A stretch of 26,814 nucleotides of DNA, from positions 1-26,814 of the IMG/VR virus record IMGVR_UViG_3300035670_001082, one strand, 5' to 3'. The notes below the pieces were generated by a model. It worked only from the letters and a program-made list of their open reading frames with translations, made no database searches and had not been told where the DNA came from. This document shows, in pieces, positions 9,198 to 15,959 of the stretch. The DNA is from a virus. Every line of letters begins with the position of its first letter. Position 1 is the first letter of the stretch. The position numbers and the translations under genes were made by a program.

Positions 9198-10213
9198 TGC
9201 ACGATGCGGTTAAAGAAAAACTCGTTCGGGCGCATGAGGCGGTCAAAGAACATGGCGCAATTCATATCGCGGCCAAAAAAACCGGCACTCCCTTTACGAC
9301 AATACGGAAGCATTACAATGATGCGCTGGCATTACTTGGATTGCCAGACGTGCGGCACCATCCGAGAAGTCTTGCTCACACGCCATTGATGGAGGCGCCG
9401 CAGTCGCCCAAAAGCGAATTGATTTCGCATTTGCCACCAATCCAAGACGCCACGGCGATAGCCTTCTCAGATTGCCATTGGACAAGCCTAGTGCAGCCTC
9501 TATCGCTGGCGCATGAGGCGCTACTTATTATGGCGCGGTATCTCAAGCCGGACTATCTGTTTTGCGTAGGTGACGCCTTAGACATGGGCGCAACGTCACG
9601 CCATGCGCCGATAATGTGGTCAGACGTGTCTAAACCCAAAGTCAAAGACGAACTCGCCGCCGGGCAAACACATTTGCGCGAATTGCGCGAGGCGGCGGGC
9701 AATCCCGCATGTTATTGGATACGCGGTAACCACGATGATCGGTTTGACAAATATCTGGCAGCACACGCGGCGGCGTTTGAAGGCATGGGCGCTTTTACGC
9801 TTGCCGATTGGTTTCCTGACTGGAAAATGTGCTGGCGTCTCGACGTTGGCGAAAACGTGTCTTTGGTGCATCGCTTTCACAATGGCGTTCATGCCGGATA
9901 CAATAACGCCATGAAATCCGCGCGAACGGTTATTTCAGGCGATACGCACGCGCTTGAAGTCAAGCCCTGGAATAATTGGACGCGGCGCCTATGGGGGGTG
10001 CAATGCGGCATGATTGGCGATCCGGCGTGGCCCTGTTTTAATTACCGCTTGGCGCAGCCTGGGCAGCAACAGCCGGGCTTTATTGTGCTGACATGGAAAG
10101 ACGGCGAATTGATGACGCCAGAACCTTGCGAGGTTATTAACGGCGCGGCATGGTTCCGGGGTGAACCCGTTGCAGGGCGCGTGCGTGTTAAGGCGGGAAG
10201 GTCTACCGCATGA
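9197..10213 (+). CDS. Calcineurin-like metallophosphoesterase with N-terminal HTH-like segment
   Basis: 338 residues, ATG 9197 coupled by TAATG. All main metallophosphoesterase motifs are visible: SDCHW with D92 and H94; GDALDMG with D126 and D129; RGNHDD with N178, H179 and D180; and SGDTHA with H251. They are in canonical order and spacing, so a two-metal phosphoesterase or nuclease is very likely. Residues ~1-55 (IHIAAKKTGTPFTTIRKHYN) look like a helix-turn-helix as in small-terminase-type proteins. It sits between tail and lysis genes, so late expression is likely. The substrate is unknown; DNA ends or a nucleotide are guesses. Confidence 0.85.
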   Translation: MHDAVKEKLVRAHEAVKEHGAIHIAAKKTGTPFTTIRKHYNDALALLGLPDVRHHPRSLAHTPLMEAPQSPKSELISHLPPIQDATAIAFSDCHWTSLVQPLSLAHEALLIMARYLKPDYLFCVGDALDMGATSRHAPIMWSDVSKPKVKDELAAGQTHLRELREAAGNPACYWIRGNHDDRFDKYLAAHAAAFEGMGAFTLADWFPDWKMCWRLDVGENVSLVHRFHNGVHAGYNNAMKSARTVISGDTHALEVKPWNNWTRRLWGVQCGMIGDPAWPCFNYRLAQPGQQQPGFIVLTWKDGELMTPEPCEVINGAAWFRGEPVAGRVRVKAGRSTA

Positions 10214-10452
10214 GCGCCGATATTGATGCGATTGTGCATGACGCCGAGACTTGGCGCGGCCAGCGCGATGCCATTGTGCGGGCGGCGTTGCAGGCTTTGG
10301 CGCAGTCGGGCGCGGGGCTAGATTTTCTGGCGATGCAATTCGCGTTGGCAGCGGCCTTTGATGAAGCGGCGCGCCATGAAATGACGCGGCAAGGTTCGAG
10401 CATCGCCTGGGCCGTGCTGAAACGCAATTCGGAACGCTTGACCGCACCATAG
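10210..10452 (+). CDS. Small helical hypothetical protein (80 aa)
   Basis: ATG 10210 lies in an ATGA overlap with the phosphoesterase stop. The product is Ala/Gln/Arg-rich and predicted helical throughout, without a signal peptide or membrane span. No family is recognised. It sits in the late operon just before the holin and endolysin and ends 8 bases before the next start. A lysis-accessory role is possible from position only. Confidence 0.6.
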   Translation: MSADIDAIVHDAETWRGQRDAIVRAALQALAQSGAGLDFLAMQFALAAAFDEAARHEMTRQGSSIAWAVLKRNSERLTAP

Positions 10453-10460
10453 GGGGTTCT

Positions 10461-10688
10461 ATGACCGCAAGCCGTCGCCCGCCCGAGAATAACCCCTTCG
10501 CCGCCGCGCTGCGCTTTCATGTAGAAGAGGCGATTGCCAATGGCGCGCGGGTGGCAGTGCTGATTTATGAAGGCGACAAAGGCATTGAGGTCGCCACCGT
10601 GCCGCAAAGCCGCGCGCTTGCTGTAGGGCTGATAGCCTTGGCGGATGACGCGCTACTGCCGGATGAACCTGACATAGAGGGAGATTGA
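10461..10688 (+). CDS. Small hypothetical protein (75 aa)
   Basis: ATG 10461 is preceded by AGGGGGTT, a good ribosome site. The product has a short disordered N-terminus (TASRRPPENNPF), an alpha/beta middle (RVAVLIYEGDKGIEVATVP) and an acidic end (DDALLPDEPDIEGD). No family was recognised. The tight packing between its neighbours and the ribosome site support a real gene. Late operon, immediately before the holin. Confidence 0.6.
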   Translation: MTASRRPPENNPFAAALRFHVEEAIANGARVAVLIYEGDKGIEVATVPQSRALAVGLIALADDALLPDEPDIEGD

Positions 10689-10690
10689 TC

Positions 10691-11110
10691 ATGGTCCCGA
10701 TTGTAACCGCCCTACTGCCCGCCTTGGGCACTCTAATAGACCGCCTGATCCCGGACCGCGCGGCGGCGGATAAGGCCAAGGCGGAAATGGAGTTGCAGCT
10801 TGTGCAGGCGGCCAACGCGGCTGCGATGGCGCAAGTTGAAGTCAACAAGATCGAAGCCGGGCATTCATCTGTATTTGTCGCCGGGTGGCGGCCTTTTATT
10901 GGTTGGGTCTGTGGCGCAGCCATGGCGCTCTATTACATTCCAATGGCCTTGGTTGGGACAGGCCTGTGGGTTTGGGCCTGCATTCAAGCTGGGGTCATCG
11001 TCCCGCGCCCTGAAATGGGCATTGCTGAAATTATCGGCTTGGTCATGTCGTTGCTTGGAATGGGGACGCTGCGCACAAGCGAAAAAATGCGCGGGGTGGC
11101 CCGGCAATGA
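10691..11110 (+). CDS. 3TM-type holin (GTA_holin_3TM-like)
   Basis: 139 residues. ATG 10691 is chosen over the in-frame TTG 10685 because GAGGGAG at 10677-10683 is ideally spaced for 10691. After an amphipathic N-terminus (LLPALGTLIDRLIPDRAAAD) and a helical linker, the segment VAGWRPFIGWVCGAAMAL begins a membrane region with two or three spans. The end (LGMGTLRTSEKMRGVAR) matches the holin family known from Rhodobacter-like gene transfer agents and alphaproteobacterial phages. Holins permeabilise the inner membrane to trigger lysis. Coupling (ATGA) to the endolysin downstream supports the assignment. Confidence 0.85.
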   Translation: MVPIVTALLPALGTLIDRLIPDRAAADKAKAEMELQLVQAANAAAMAQVEVNKIEAGHSSVFVAGWRPFIGWVCGAAMALYYIPMALVGTGLWVWACIQAGVIVPRPEMGIAEIIGLVMSLLGMGTLRTSEKMRGVARQ

Positions 11111-11565
11111 CCATATCCGCCCGTTGCGAATTACGCCTAGCAGGCGTTCATCCTGACCTGGTGCGGGTGGTGCGGCGTGCGGCGGAAGGCGGCGCGCTGT
11201 TCCGGGTGGTGGAAGGCGTGCGAAGCCTGGAGCGCCAACGCGACCTTGTGGCGTCCGGCGCATCACAAACCATGAACAGCCGTCACTTGACCGGGCACGC
11301 GATTGATATTGCGCCAATGGCGGACGGCGCGGTGTCCTGGAATTGGACGCATTTCTTTCCGCTTGCCGACGCTGTAGCCCGTGCGGCGGTCACTGAGGGC
11401 GTTCCTCTAATCTGGGGCGGCGCATGGGGCAGACTGGTGCAAGACTGGCCCCAGGGCAGCGCAAAACAGGCGCAAGCGGCCTATGTGGCAGAACGGCGGG
11501 CGGCAGGGCGCAAGCCGTTTTTAGACGGGCCGCATTTTGAGTTACCGGAAACGGTCTATCCGTAA
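11107..11565 (+). CDS. Endolysin, M15-family L,D/D,D-peptidase
   Basis: 152 residues, start in an ATGA overlap with the holin. The zinc-peptidase signature SRHLTGHAIDIAP is present, with H60 and D67 as metal ligands. The C-terminal DGPHFELP supplies H143. EGVRSLERQRDLVASG upstream is the usual M15 substrate-side segment. The length is typical for single-domain VanY/endolysin-type enzymes that cut peptidoglycan stem peptides. There is no signal peptide, so access through the holin is expected. It is the last gene of the rightward late operon; hairpins follow at 11571-11662. Confidence 0.9.
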   Translation: MTISARCELRLAGVHPDLVRVVRRAAEGGALFRVVEGVRSLERQRDLVASGASQTMNSRHLTGHAIDIAPMADGAVSWNWTHFFPLADAVARAAVTEGVPLIWGGAWGRLVQDWPQGSAKQAQAAYVAERRAAGRKPFLDGPHFELPETVYP

Positions 11566-11570
11566 CGCAA

Positions 11571-11598
11571 ACCATTTCGCTGACATCAGCAAAATGGT
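11571..11598. terminator. Imperfect hairpin after the endolysin
   Basis: ACCATTT and GCTG pair with CAGC and AAATGGT around an ACAT loop, with one C/A mismatch, giving an 11-pair stem starting 5 bases after the endolysin stop. There is no clear T-run, so it may be a weak or factor-assisted terminator, or an RNA-stability element. It lies between convergent operons. Confidence 0.5.
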
Positions 11599-11637
11599 CG
11601 CGCTGTTGCGATAGAGTTAGACGGTTGCGCTTAGTTG

Positions 11638-11662
11638 AACCTTCAAGTATCGCTTGAAGGTT
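11638..11662. terminator. Perfect 10-bp inverted repeat between convergent operons
   Basis: AACCTTCAAG, loop TATCG, CTTGAAGGTT. The stem is perfect and reads the same on both strands. It contains the stop codon region of the leftward gene ending at 11643. There is no strong T-run on either side. Best read as a bidirectional terminator or mRNA 3'-end protector for both converging operons. Confidence 0.55.
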
Positions 11663-12062
11663 GCGCCGTTGCCCTTGCCCGTAGCGCAAAAGCGCATATC
11701 GCGAGGGCGGATGTTGCGGCTGGCGTGTCGTCTATCCAAGACACCGCTAGGCCTTTGGCAGGCGGATGCCCATAAGCGCAGGGCGGCCCGGCGCCTGTCG
11801 TGCTGACTGCCCAGCCCCACCCTTCCGGCACCAGCGTAACCGCCGCATCGAGGCTGGCGGTGAAACGTGGTGGTGGGCCGTCAGTCGCCAAAGCCGAACA
11901 CCGCACTCCTTTTGGGTCGCGCCACCATTTTCTTTTTTCGAATTTTGCTTTTTCAAAACGATACCCAGCCGCTAAAGCAATCGCAAAATCTAATGAAGCA
12001 TCCGGCCCGGCTGCCTGTTCGCAGCGTTCCGCAAGGGCGAGTAGGATTGCACGGTCAGTCAT
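11643..12062 (-). CDS. Hypothetical phage protein, last gene of the leftward operon
   Basis: 139 residues, starting MTDRAILLALAERCEQAAGP at ATG 12062; an upstream in-frame ATG at 12083 is less likely because 12062 forms the ATGA coupling with the upstream gene and follows AGGTGA. The pattern of a short helical N-terminus followed by WWRDPKGVRC and later ALAICAFALRARA is familiar from accessory proteins of alphaproteobacterial prophages, but no function is known to me. The stop lies in the terminator hairpin. Confidence 0.72.
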   Translation of the reverse strand: MTDRAILLALAERCEQAAGPDASLDFAIALAAGYRFEKAKFEKRKWWRDPKGVRCSALATDGPPPRFTASLDAAVTLVPEGWGWAVSTTGAGPPCAYGHPPAKGLAVSWIDDTPAATSALAICAFALRARATAQPSSDT

Positions 12063-12071
12063 GGCTTCACC
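12053..12071. repeat. Gene-junction repeat, copy 1
   Basis: GGTCAGTCATGGCTTCACC (plus-strand reading) covers the end of one leftward gene (VKP stop) and the MTD start of the next. The same 19 bases recur at 12557-12575 and 12742-12760. Confidence 0.8.
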
Positions 12072-12277
12072 TTTTCCTCCCACTCAATTTCGGGTCCGTG
12101 GTAATTGTTATTTATAAGGTATTCGCCCGCATCCTTTTCATCCAAATCGTTAAGACTTGGTGAGTTACAGCACCCGCACCCCCAAATTATGAGACCATGC
12201 TTTCGGCTAAGCGCGGTCAACTCCTTCAAAAACGCCATTTTCCTTGCGTCATTATCTGCGTCATTATTGTCAGTCAT
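12059..12277 (-). CDS. Small Cys-rich phage protein (72 aa)
   Basis: Starts MTDNNDADNDARK at 12277 and overlaps the upstream gene by 8 bases (ATGACTGA). The core HGLIIWGCGCCNSPSL contains a CGCC cysteine cluster, a pattern shared by small proteins found in many proteobacterial phages; metal or Fe-S binding is conceivable. It is followed by an acidic tail ending VKP. Function unknown. Confidence 0.7.
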   Translation of the reverse strand: MTDNNDADNDARKMAFLKELTALSRKHGLIIWGCGCCNSPSLNDLDEKDAGEYLINNNYHGPEIEWEEKVKP

Positions 12278-12566
12278 TGTCTTGATCCTTCACGGCGGCA
12301 AGCACGGCATCGGCAAGCCATAGGCGCGTTTCCTCTTGCAGTGGGATCGCATCCCAAAACGCGGCACCGCCTTGAGTGTATTGGTCCGGCAGCGAGCGAA
12401 GGAACGCGTTGCTTCCAACCGCTGCCATTTGCCGCCATTTCTGTTTTAACTCTTCGCTCTTTTCCGCCCAACTTTCAGGCTTTTCTATGCCTTGCGTAAG
12501 CCTGAAGGCTTCTCGCCATAATTCTTCTGCCGCCTTCTCCAGCGCGGCGCGGATGGGGTCAGTCAT
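12270..12566 (-). CDS. Hypothetical helical protein (98 aa), MTDPIRA N-terminus
   Basis: ATG 12566 lies in an ATGA overlap with the upstream gene, and GGTGAAG gives the ribosome site. The product is helical, with Trp- and Glu-rich segments (EELWREAFRLTQ, AFWDAIPLQEETRLWLADAV). Its first seven residues are the same as those of its upstream neighbour because both genes carry the same junction repeat. No family is recognised. Coupled on both sides in the leftward operon. Confidence 0.65.
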   Translation of the reverse strand: MTDPIRAALEKAAEELWREAFRLTQGIEKPESWAEKSEELKQKWRQMAAVGSNAFLRSLPDQYTQGGAAFWDAIPLQEETRLWLADAVLAAVKDQDND

Positions 12567-12575
12567 GGCTTCACC
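12547..12575. repeat. Gene-junction repeat, copy 2
   Basis: A 29-base sequence identical to 12732-12760. It includes the 19-base core seen at 12053-12071. It covers the first codons (MTDPIRA) of the gene starting at 12566 and the last codons (VKP, stop) of the gene upstream of it. Confidence 0.85.
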
Positions 12576-12751
12576 TCATGCAGCGCGACGTGGGTAAGGT
12601 ATGCCACGATGATCGCGCGCACCATGTTTGAAACCTCATGCTCAGGCACAGCGCGGCGCCTGCCTGTTACAGACCGCATCCACTGCTCCGCTTCCGTGTC
12701 AGCGACGGCAAGGGCTTCCTTGGTAATTGATGCGCGGATGGGGTCAGTCAT
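12563..12751 (-). CDS. Small hypothetical protein (62 aa), MTDPIRA N-terminus
   Basis: ATG 12751 to stop 12563, with ATGA overlaps at both ends. The product is MTDPIRASITKEALAV followed by a helical, Arg/Val-rich body (MRSVTGRRRAVPEHEVSNMV), ending VKP. No family recognised. The shared ends with neighbouring genes suggest it was inserted or duplicated through the junction repeats. Confidence 0.6.
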   Translation of the reverse strand: MTDPIRASITKEALAVADTEAEQWMRSVTGRRRAVPEHEVSNMVRAIIVAYLTHVALHEVKP

Positions 12752-12760
12752 GGCTTCACC
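12732..12760. repeat. Gene-junction repeat, copy 3
   Basis: Identical over 29 bases to 12547-12575. It spans the MTDPIRA start of the gene at 12751 and the VKP end of the ASCH-like gene. Confidence 0.85.
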
Positions 12761-13458
12761 CTTTCAAACGCCATCGCCCACACCCATGGGTTTGCCTCCC
12801 AGGCGCCGGGACCGTTGATCTTGTTCCACAAGCTGGCGAAGGCCCATTTGGGGCTGTGCAGCGACACGTCGCCTTCGGTTAGCGGAGCCTTAACTCCGCG
12901 TTTTGCGCCTGTCGCATAGTGGGATAACTGCCCGACCTCGCTCCAATCCATGCTCCACCCTGGATACCGGCGCTGAAAGCCGTTGCATGCCGGTCGCATC
13001 GTGGCGCCTTCCGCTTGGGCGTCAGCCTCTGAAATATCCTGCAACCGCTCCACCCGGATGTCCGTGATTCGCAGTGTGATGCGCGATGCCCATCGCGGCA
13101 TGTGGATCGAGGGGCGCCCCCTGCCCCAGAAGTCTTCTTGGCGTGGCGTGGCAAGGTAATCCACGCAATAGGCAACATCGCCGCCCATCGCGCCATAAAC
13201 CCGCGCAGCGTTCAGACTGTCGTAAGATTTGTGAACGCACCAAGTCTCCCGCACCCAAAGATAATCGCCGGGTTTTCCATAGGGGCAAGGATACGCGCTG
13301 GTCATCAGGCTTTCGCCGCCACTTTTCATGCGATACCAGCGCCCGGCATCGTCAACCGTTGAGGGCTGCGGCTTCATTACCCGCCGCGTTTGCGTTTTGC
13401 GGCCATCAAGAATGGCGCGGACCATCGGCGCGCTGAATAGGATTGGACGCTCACTCAT
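12748..13458 (-). CDS. ASCH/PUA-like phage protein
   Basis: 236 residues from ATG 13458 (MSERPILFSAPMVRAILDGR). Another in-frame ATG at 13467 is possible, but AAGGCG sits just before 13458 and the 8-base overlap with the upstream small gene fits the operon style. The N-terminal PILFSAPMVRAILDGRKTQT with RRVMKPQP, the GDYLWVRETW centre and the C-terminal FASLWNKINGPG ... VWAMAFERV are the hallmarks of a phage family with an ASCH (PUA-like, RNA/nucleotide-binding) fold. Role in infection unknown; such proteins are common in early accessory operons. Confidence 0.78.
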   Translation of the reverse strand: MSERPILFSAPMVRAILDGRKTQTRRVMKPQPSTVDDAGRWYRMKSGGESLMTSAYPCPYGKPGDYLWVRETWCVHKSYDSLNAARVYGAMGGDVAYCVDYLATPRQEDFWGRGRPSIHMPRWASRITLRITDIRVERLQDISEADAQAEGATMRPACNGFQRRYPGWSMDWSEVGQLSHYATGAKRGVKAPLTEGDVSLHSPKWAFASLWNKINGPGAWEANPWVWAMAFERVKP

Positions 13459-13561
13459 CGCCTTCATCTTTCAGCGCGCGCATGGCGGCGGCGTTCCGGT
13501 CCATATCAAGGCGGTTCAATATTATCGCCAGCCGTTCCGCTTCTTCTGTTGTGATGCTCAT
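13451..13561 (-). CDS. Very small coupled protein (36 aa)
   Basis: ATG 13561 to stop 13451. Product MSITTEEAERLAIILNRLDM followed by a helical, acidic end (DEGDE). It shares an ATGA overlap with the upstream gene and an 8-base ATGAGTGA overlap with the ASCH-like gene downstream. It fills an otherwise unexplained ~100-base gap in a fully coupled operon and has GGAAGA upstream as ribosome site. No function assignable. Confidence 0.6.
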   Translation of the reverse strand: MSITTEEAERLAIILNRLDMDRNAAAMRALKDEGDE

Positions 13562-13905
13562 TTCTTCCGCGCCTCCATCATTGCATCGGCTATTTCGTAT
13601 ATTTCCGCCGCTATTCTATCGGTAAATTCATAATTGGCGGATAGCAAACCCATCAGCGCCGCCATCGCAAATTCATCGCGCAGGGTTTTGGCTTCTGGCG
13701 CAAACGCATCGGCTGGCGGCGTGTCGCTGACATAGACTTCGGCAATGAGGTCATATTCATGTCCTAAACCAAGAACATAAGACCCGTTTTCATGCCATGT
13801 CATATCTGCCGCCATAAAAGTGCGGTCGCACCAAGTCACTCCGGTTAATGGCCCGACAACATCGCCGCGCCGCCTCCGATAATACGCGCCTTCACTGATT
13901 TTCAT
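13558..13905 (-). CDS. Hypothetical phage protein (115 aa)
   Basis: ATG 13905 (MKISEGAYYRRRRGDVV) is preferred to the ORF start at 13947 because it forms the ATGA overlap with the upstream membrane-protein gene. The N-terminal half is beta-rich, with the pattern YYRRRRGDVVGPL and MTWHENGSYVLG. The C-terminal helix (LRDEFAMAALMGLLSANYEF) is a phrase seen in many short phage accessory proteins, suggesting a fused shared tail module. Function unknown. Confidence 0.72.
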   Translation of the reverse strand: MKISEGAYYRRRRGDVVGPLTGVTWCDRTFMAADMTWHENGSYVLGLGHEYDLIAEVYVSDTPPADAFAPEAKTLRDEFAMAALMGLLSANYEFTDRIAAEIYEIADAMMEARKK

Positions 13906-14033
13906 ATCACCGCCCCCAAAACAGCCAGCGCCAGAATAGCGCCGCATATTGCCAAGATTGCCAGCGCCTGGCCGCGCGTGATCGGCGTGTATTGCCGATC
14001 AGGGCCAGGGCCGGGATATATGCCGCCGGTCAT
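13902..14033 (-). CDS. Small single-span membrane protein (43 aa)
   Basis: ATG 14033 (MTGGIYPGPGPDRQYTPITR) lies in an ATGA overlap with the ParB-like gene. The N-terminus is Gly/Pro-rich and polar. The C-terminal ~22 residues (GQALAILAICGAILALAVLG) form one clear membrane span. In-frame starts further upstream lie inside the neighbouring gene and are unlikely. Function unknown; small membrane proteins in early operons often modify the host envelope or exclude other phages. Confidence 0.6.
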   Translation of the reverse strand: MTGGIYPGPGPDRQYTPITRGQALAILAICGAILALAVLGAVI

Positions 14034-14848
14034 GTGCAAGGCTCCTGATGCAAAAGCTGGCCAGCGTTTTCGCAAAACTGAATGTGACGAGAAAGCCCCA
14101 AAGACGCTTGATCCAAAGCCCAATCAATCAATCCCGCCCGCATTTTAACGACATTTCGATGGCCTTCAGAAAACATAATGAAAGAGCGGGCCAAAAGATC
14201 AAACCGATCTTTGCCGGCGCTTGTTTGGCCGCTATCAATTTGGCGTATTAGCGCCATAGCTACAGGCGGCAGGTTATCCCGCAAAGACGAGAAACCGCTC
14301 ATTAAGTCCAAAACATACTCTTCCTTTTCTCCCATAAGAATTTTGATAACTGCCGCAAGCTTTACGGGCGAGCTGGTCCTTTTTGTCTTGCCGTTTGCGG
14401 CGTCAGAAACAGCATGCATAGTTAGAAGGCAGGCTTCAAGAACACGCTTTTGATCGGCATGAGTTAAGGTGTTTGCCGATCTACCATTCAATAATCTTGC
14501 GCCCAAATAAGCAATCTGAGCGACTGCGGGGCTAACGCCTTGGTTGTCTGCAAAGCTGCGCCGCCTATGAGTATCCATAACGTCAAAAGACTCGTCAGGC
14601 ACGTCAGTAAAAAGCCAAACGGGAACCTTGCCGCCCGTTTCTTTGATCGCCGTCAAACGATGCTGCCCGTCCATAAGGCGCCCCGTAACGGATACCGCTA
14701 TTCCTTGGTGAGAAACCTTCCAGGTTCCAAGCAAAATTTCCTTTTTGTAGCTTTCGCAAGCGTGGCGGTTAAAGGGCCGGTTGACCCTGTTTTTTTTCAG
14801 CAACGCCTCTGCATATTCAGGCGTCATAATGACAAATTCTGCTTTCAT
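14030..14848 (-). CDS. ParB/sulfiredoxin-fold-like protein
   Basis: 272 residues. ATG 14848 is preceded by GAGGAGGAAG, the strongest ribosome site of this operon. The N-terminal ~90 residues (PEYAEALLKKN, then TGRLMDGQHRLTAIKETG) match the ParB N-terminal-like fold with its GQHRL motif. The C-terminal part is helical. The gene is clearly less GC-rich than its neighbours (about 40-50% in two lines counted) and uses more A/T-ending codons, suggesting separate acquisition. It follows ssb after 11 bases, one of the few gaps in the operon. ParB-like phage proteins can act as nucleases or DNA-binding regulators; which applies is not clear. Confidence 0.78.
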   Translation of the reverse strand: MKAEFVIMTPEYAEALLKKNRVNRPFNRHACESYKKEILLGTWKVSHQGIAVSVTGRLMDGQHRLTAIKETGGKVPVWLFTDVPDESFDVMDTHRRRSFADNQGVSPAVAQIAYLGARLLNGRSANTLTHADQKRVLEACLLTMHAVSDAANGKTKRTSSPVKLAAVIKILMGEKEEYVLDLMSGFSSLRDNLPPVAMALIRQIDSGQTSAGKDRFDLLARSFIMFSEGHRNVVKMRAGLIDWALDQASLGLSRHIQFCENAGQLLHQEPCT

Positions 14849-14859
14849 GTGCTTCCTCC

Positions 14860-15294
14860 TCAGAACGGAATTTCATCGTCAAGCGCGCGGTCATCCGCAA
14901 CGCTCCGGCGAGGCGCGTCATTGGCCGGCGCGTCACTGCCCCCATCGCCCCTGCCGCCGATCAGCGTAATCGCCCCGCCAAACCGTGGCAGCACAATCTC
15001 AGTCGTAAGGCGATCTTGCCCAGATTGGTCCTGCCATTTCCGGGTCTGCAACTGGCCTTCGAGATATACCAAAGAACCCTTGCGGAGATACTTCTCGGCA
15101 ATACCGGCAAGATGTTCATTGAAGATCGCCACGTTGTGCCATTCGGTGCGCTCTTTCTGGTTGCCGTCGCTGTCCTTCCATCGCTCGGACGTGGCGAGGC
15201 TGAAATTCACCACCCTGCCTCCGTTCTGAAAATTGCGCACTTCCGGGTCCCGCCCCAAGCGCCCCAGCAAGGTGACTTTGTTGACGCTGCTCAT
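14860..15294 (-). CDS. ssb: Single-stranded DNA-binding protein
   Basis: 144 residues, start in an ATGA overlap. Classic SSB: the OB-fold begins [20 protein letters not shown], continues [14 protein letters not shown], and has [20 protein letters not shown] and [21 protein letters not shown] short disordered linker follows, then the acidic tip DDEIPF used to recruit partner proteins. Length is slightly shorter than host SSB. It coats single-stranded DNA in phage replication and recombination and sits with the exonuclease and putative annealase. Confidence 0.95.
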   Translation of the reverse strand: MSSVNKVTLLGRLGRDPEVRNFQNGGRVVNFSLATSERWKDSDGNQKERTEWHNVAIFNEHLAGIAEKYLRKGSLVYLEGQLQTRKWQDQSGQDRLTTEIVLPRFGGAITLIGGRGDGGSDAPANDAPRRSVADDRALDDEIPF

Positions 15295-15959
15295 TCTGCG
15301 ATTTCCTTTTCAGTGATTTCGTCAAGACGTGCCGCAATCGCCGCGCGAATATCGGCAACGGTGTCAGGGTAACGCGCTTCCACCGTGGCGAAGGCGCCGG
15401 CGTTGGCGTCAGCCCATGCGCGCAAGGCGGCGGGATCATCAGCCAAAAGGCCAATCGCCTTCATGGCGGCGCGGTGCCATAGCTCAGGGCCTGCAAGCGC
15501 GTGTTCCTTGGTGTGGGGGTCAATGAACGGCAAAGGCGCCTCTGTGGCCTTCGCAGCGGGCGCTGGGGCGGTCGCCAGCGGCTTGACCGTGAAAGGCTTG
15601 CGCTTGGCTTTGGTGGCGGTCAGCGCCATTGTAGTCTCGCGCTGCAGGTGACTCATGTGCGATATGCGGATACCGCCAACTTCTACACCGCCAAACACCA
15701 CCTGTTCATCGCGGTAGAGCGTCAGGGATCGTCCGACATAGGCCGCGCCGTCTGGTCCCCATAGGTTCACCAAAACCCGCCGCATAGATTTTCCCGGCTT
15801 GAACGGCTTGCCGCCGTCACCCTCAAAAGAAATCGAAACCGGCTGATCCCCTTCGCTTACCGAAACACCAGTAATGCGGATGGTAACAGGTCCGCCGATT
15901 AAGTCATCAGCGTTAAGCTGATCAGATTTCGGCTTGATCGTGCCGCGTAAGTCAATCAT
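15291..15959 (-). CDS. Unknown protein in the annealase slot of the recombination cassette
   Basis: 222 residues ([20 protein letters not shown]...), coupled by ATGA to the exonuclease upstream and to ssb downstream. The first ~125 residues are beta-rich ([43 protein letters not shown]), compatible with an OB-like fold. A Pro/Ala/Lys linker follows, then a helical C-terminus. I do not recognise RecT, Redbeta, ERF or Rad52-type signatures. Its slot between exonuclease and SSB is where single-strand annealing proteins usually lie, so it may be an unrecognised annealing or ssDNA-binding protein. That is inference from context. Confidence 0.7.
   Translation of the reverse strand: MIDLRGTIKPKSDQLNADDLIGGPVTIRITGVSVSEGDQPVSISFEGDGGKPFKPGKSMRRVLVNLWGPDGAAYVGRSLTLYRDEQVVFGGVEVGGIRISHMSHLQRETTMALTATKAKRKPFTVKPLATAPAPAAKATEAPLPFIDPHTKEHALAGPELWHRAAMKAIGLLADDPAALRAWADANAGAFATVEARYPDTVADIRAAIAARLDEITEKEIAE

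Noticed and set aside
11867-12323. Plus-strand ORFs across the leftward small-gene block
   Set aside because: They run opposite a fully coupled minus-strand operon and show no ribosome sites or domain patterns.
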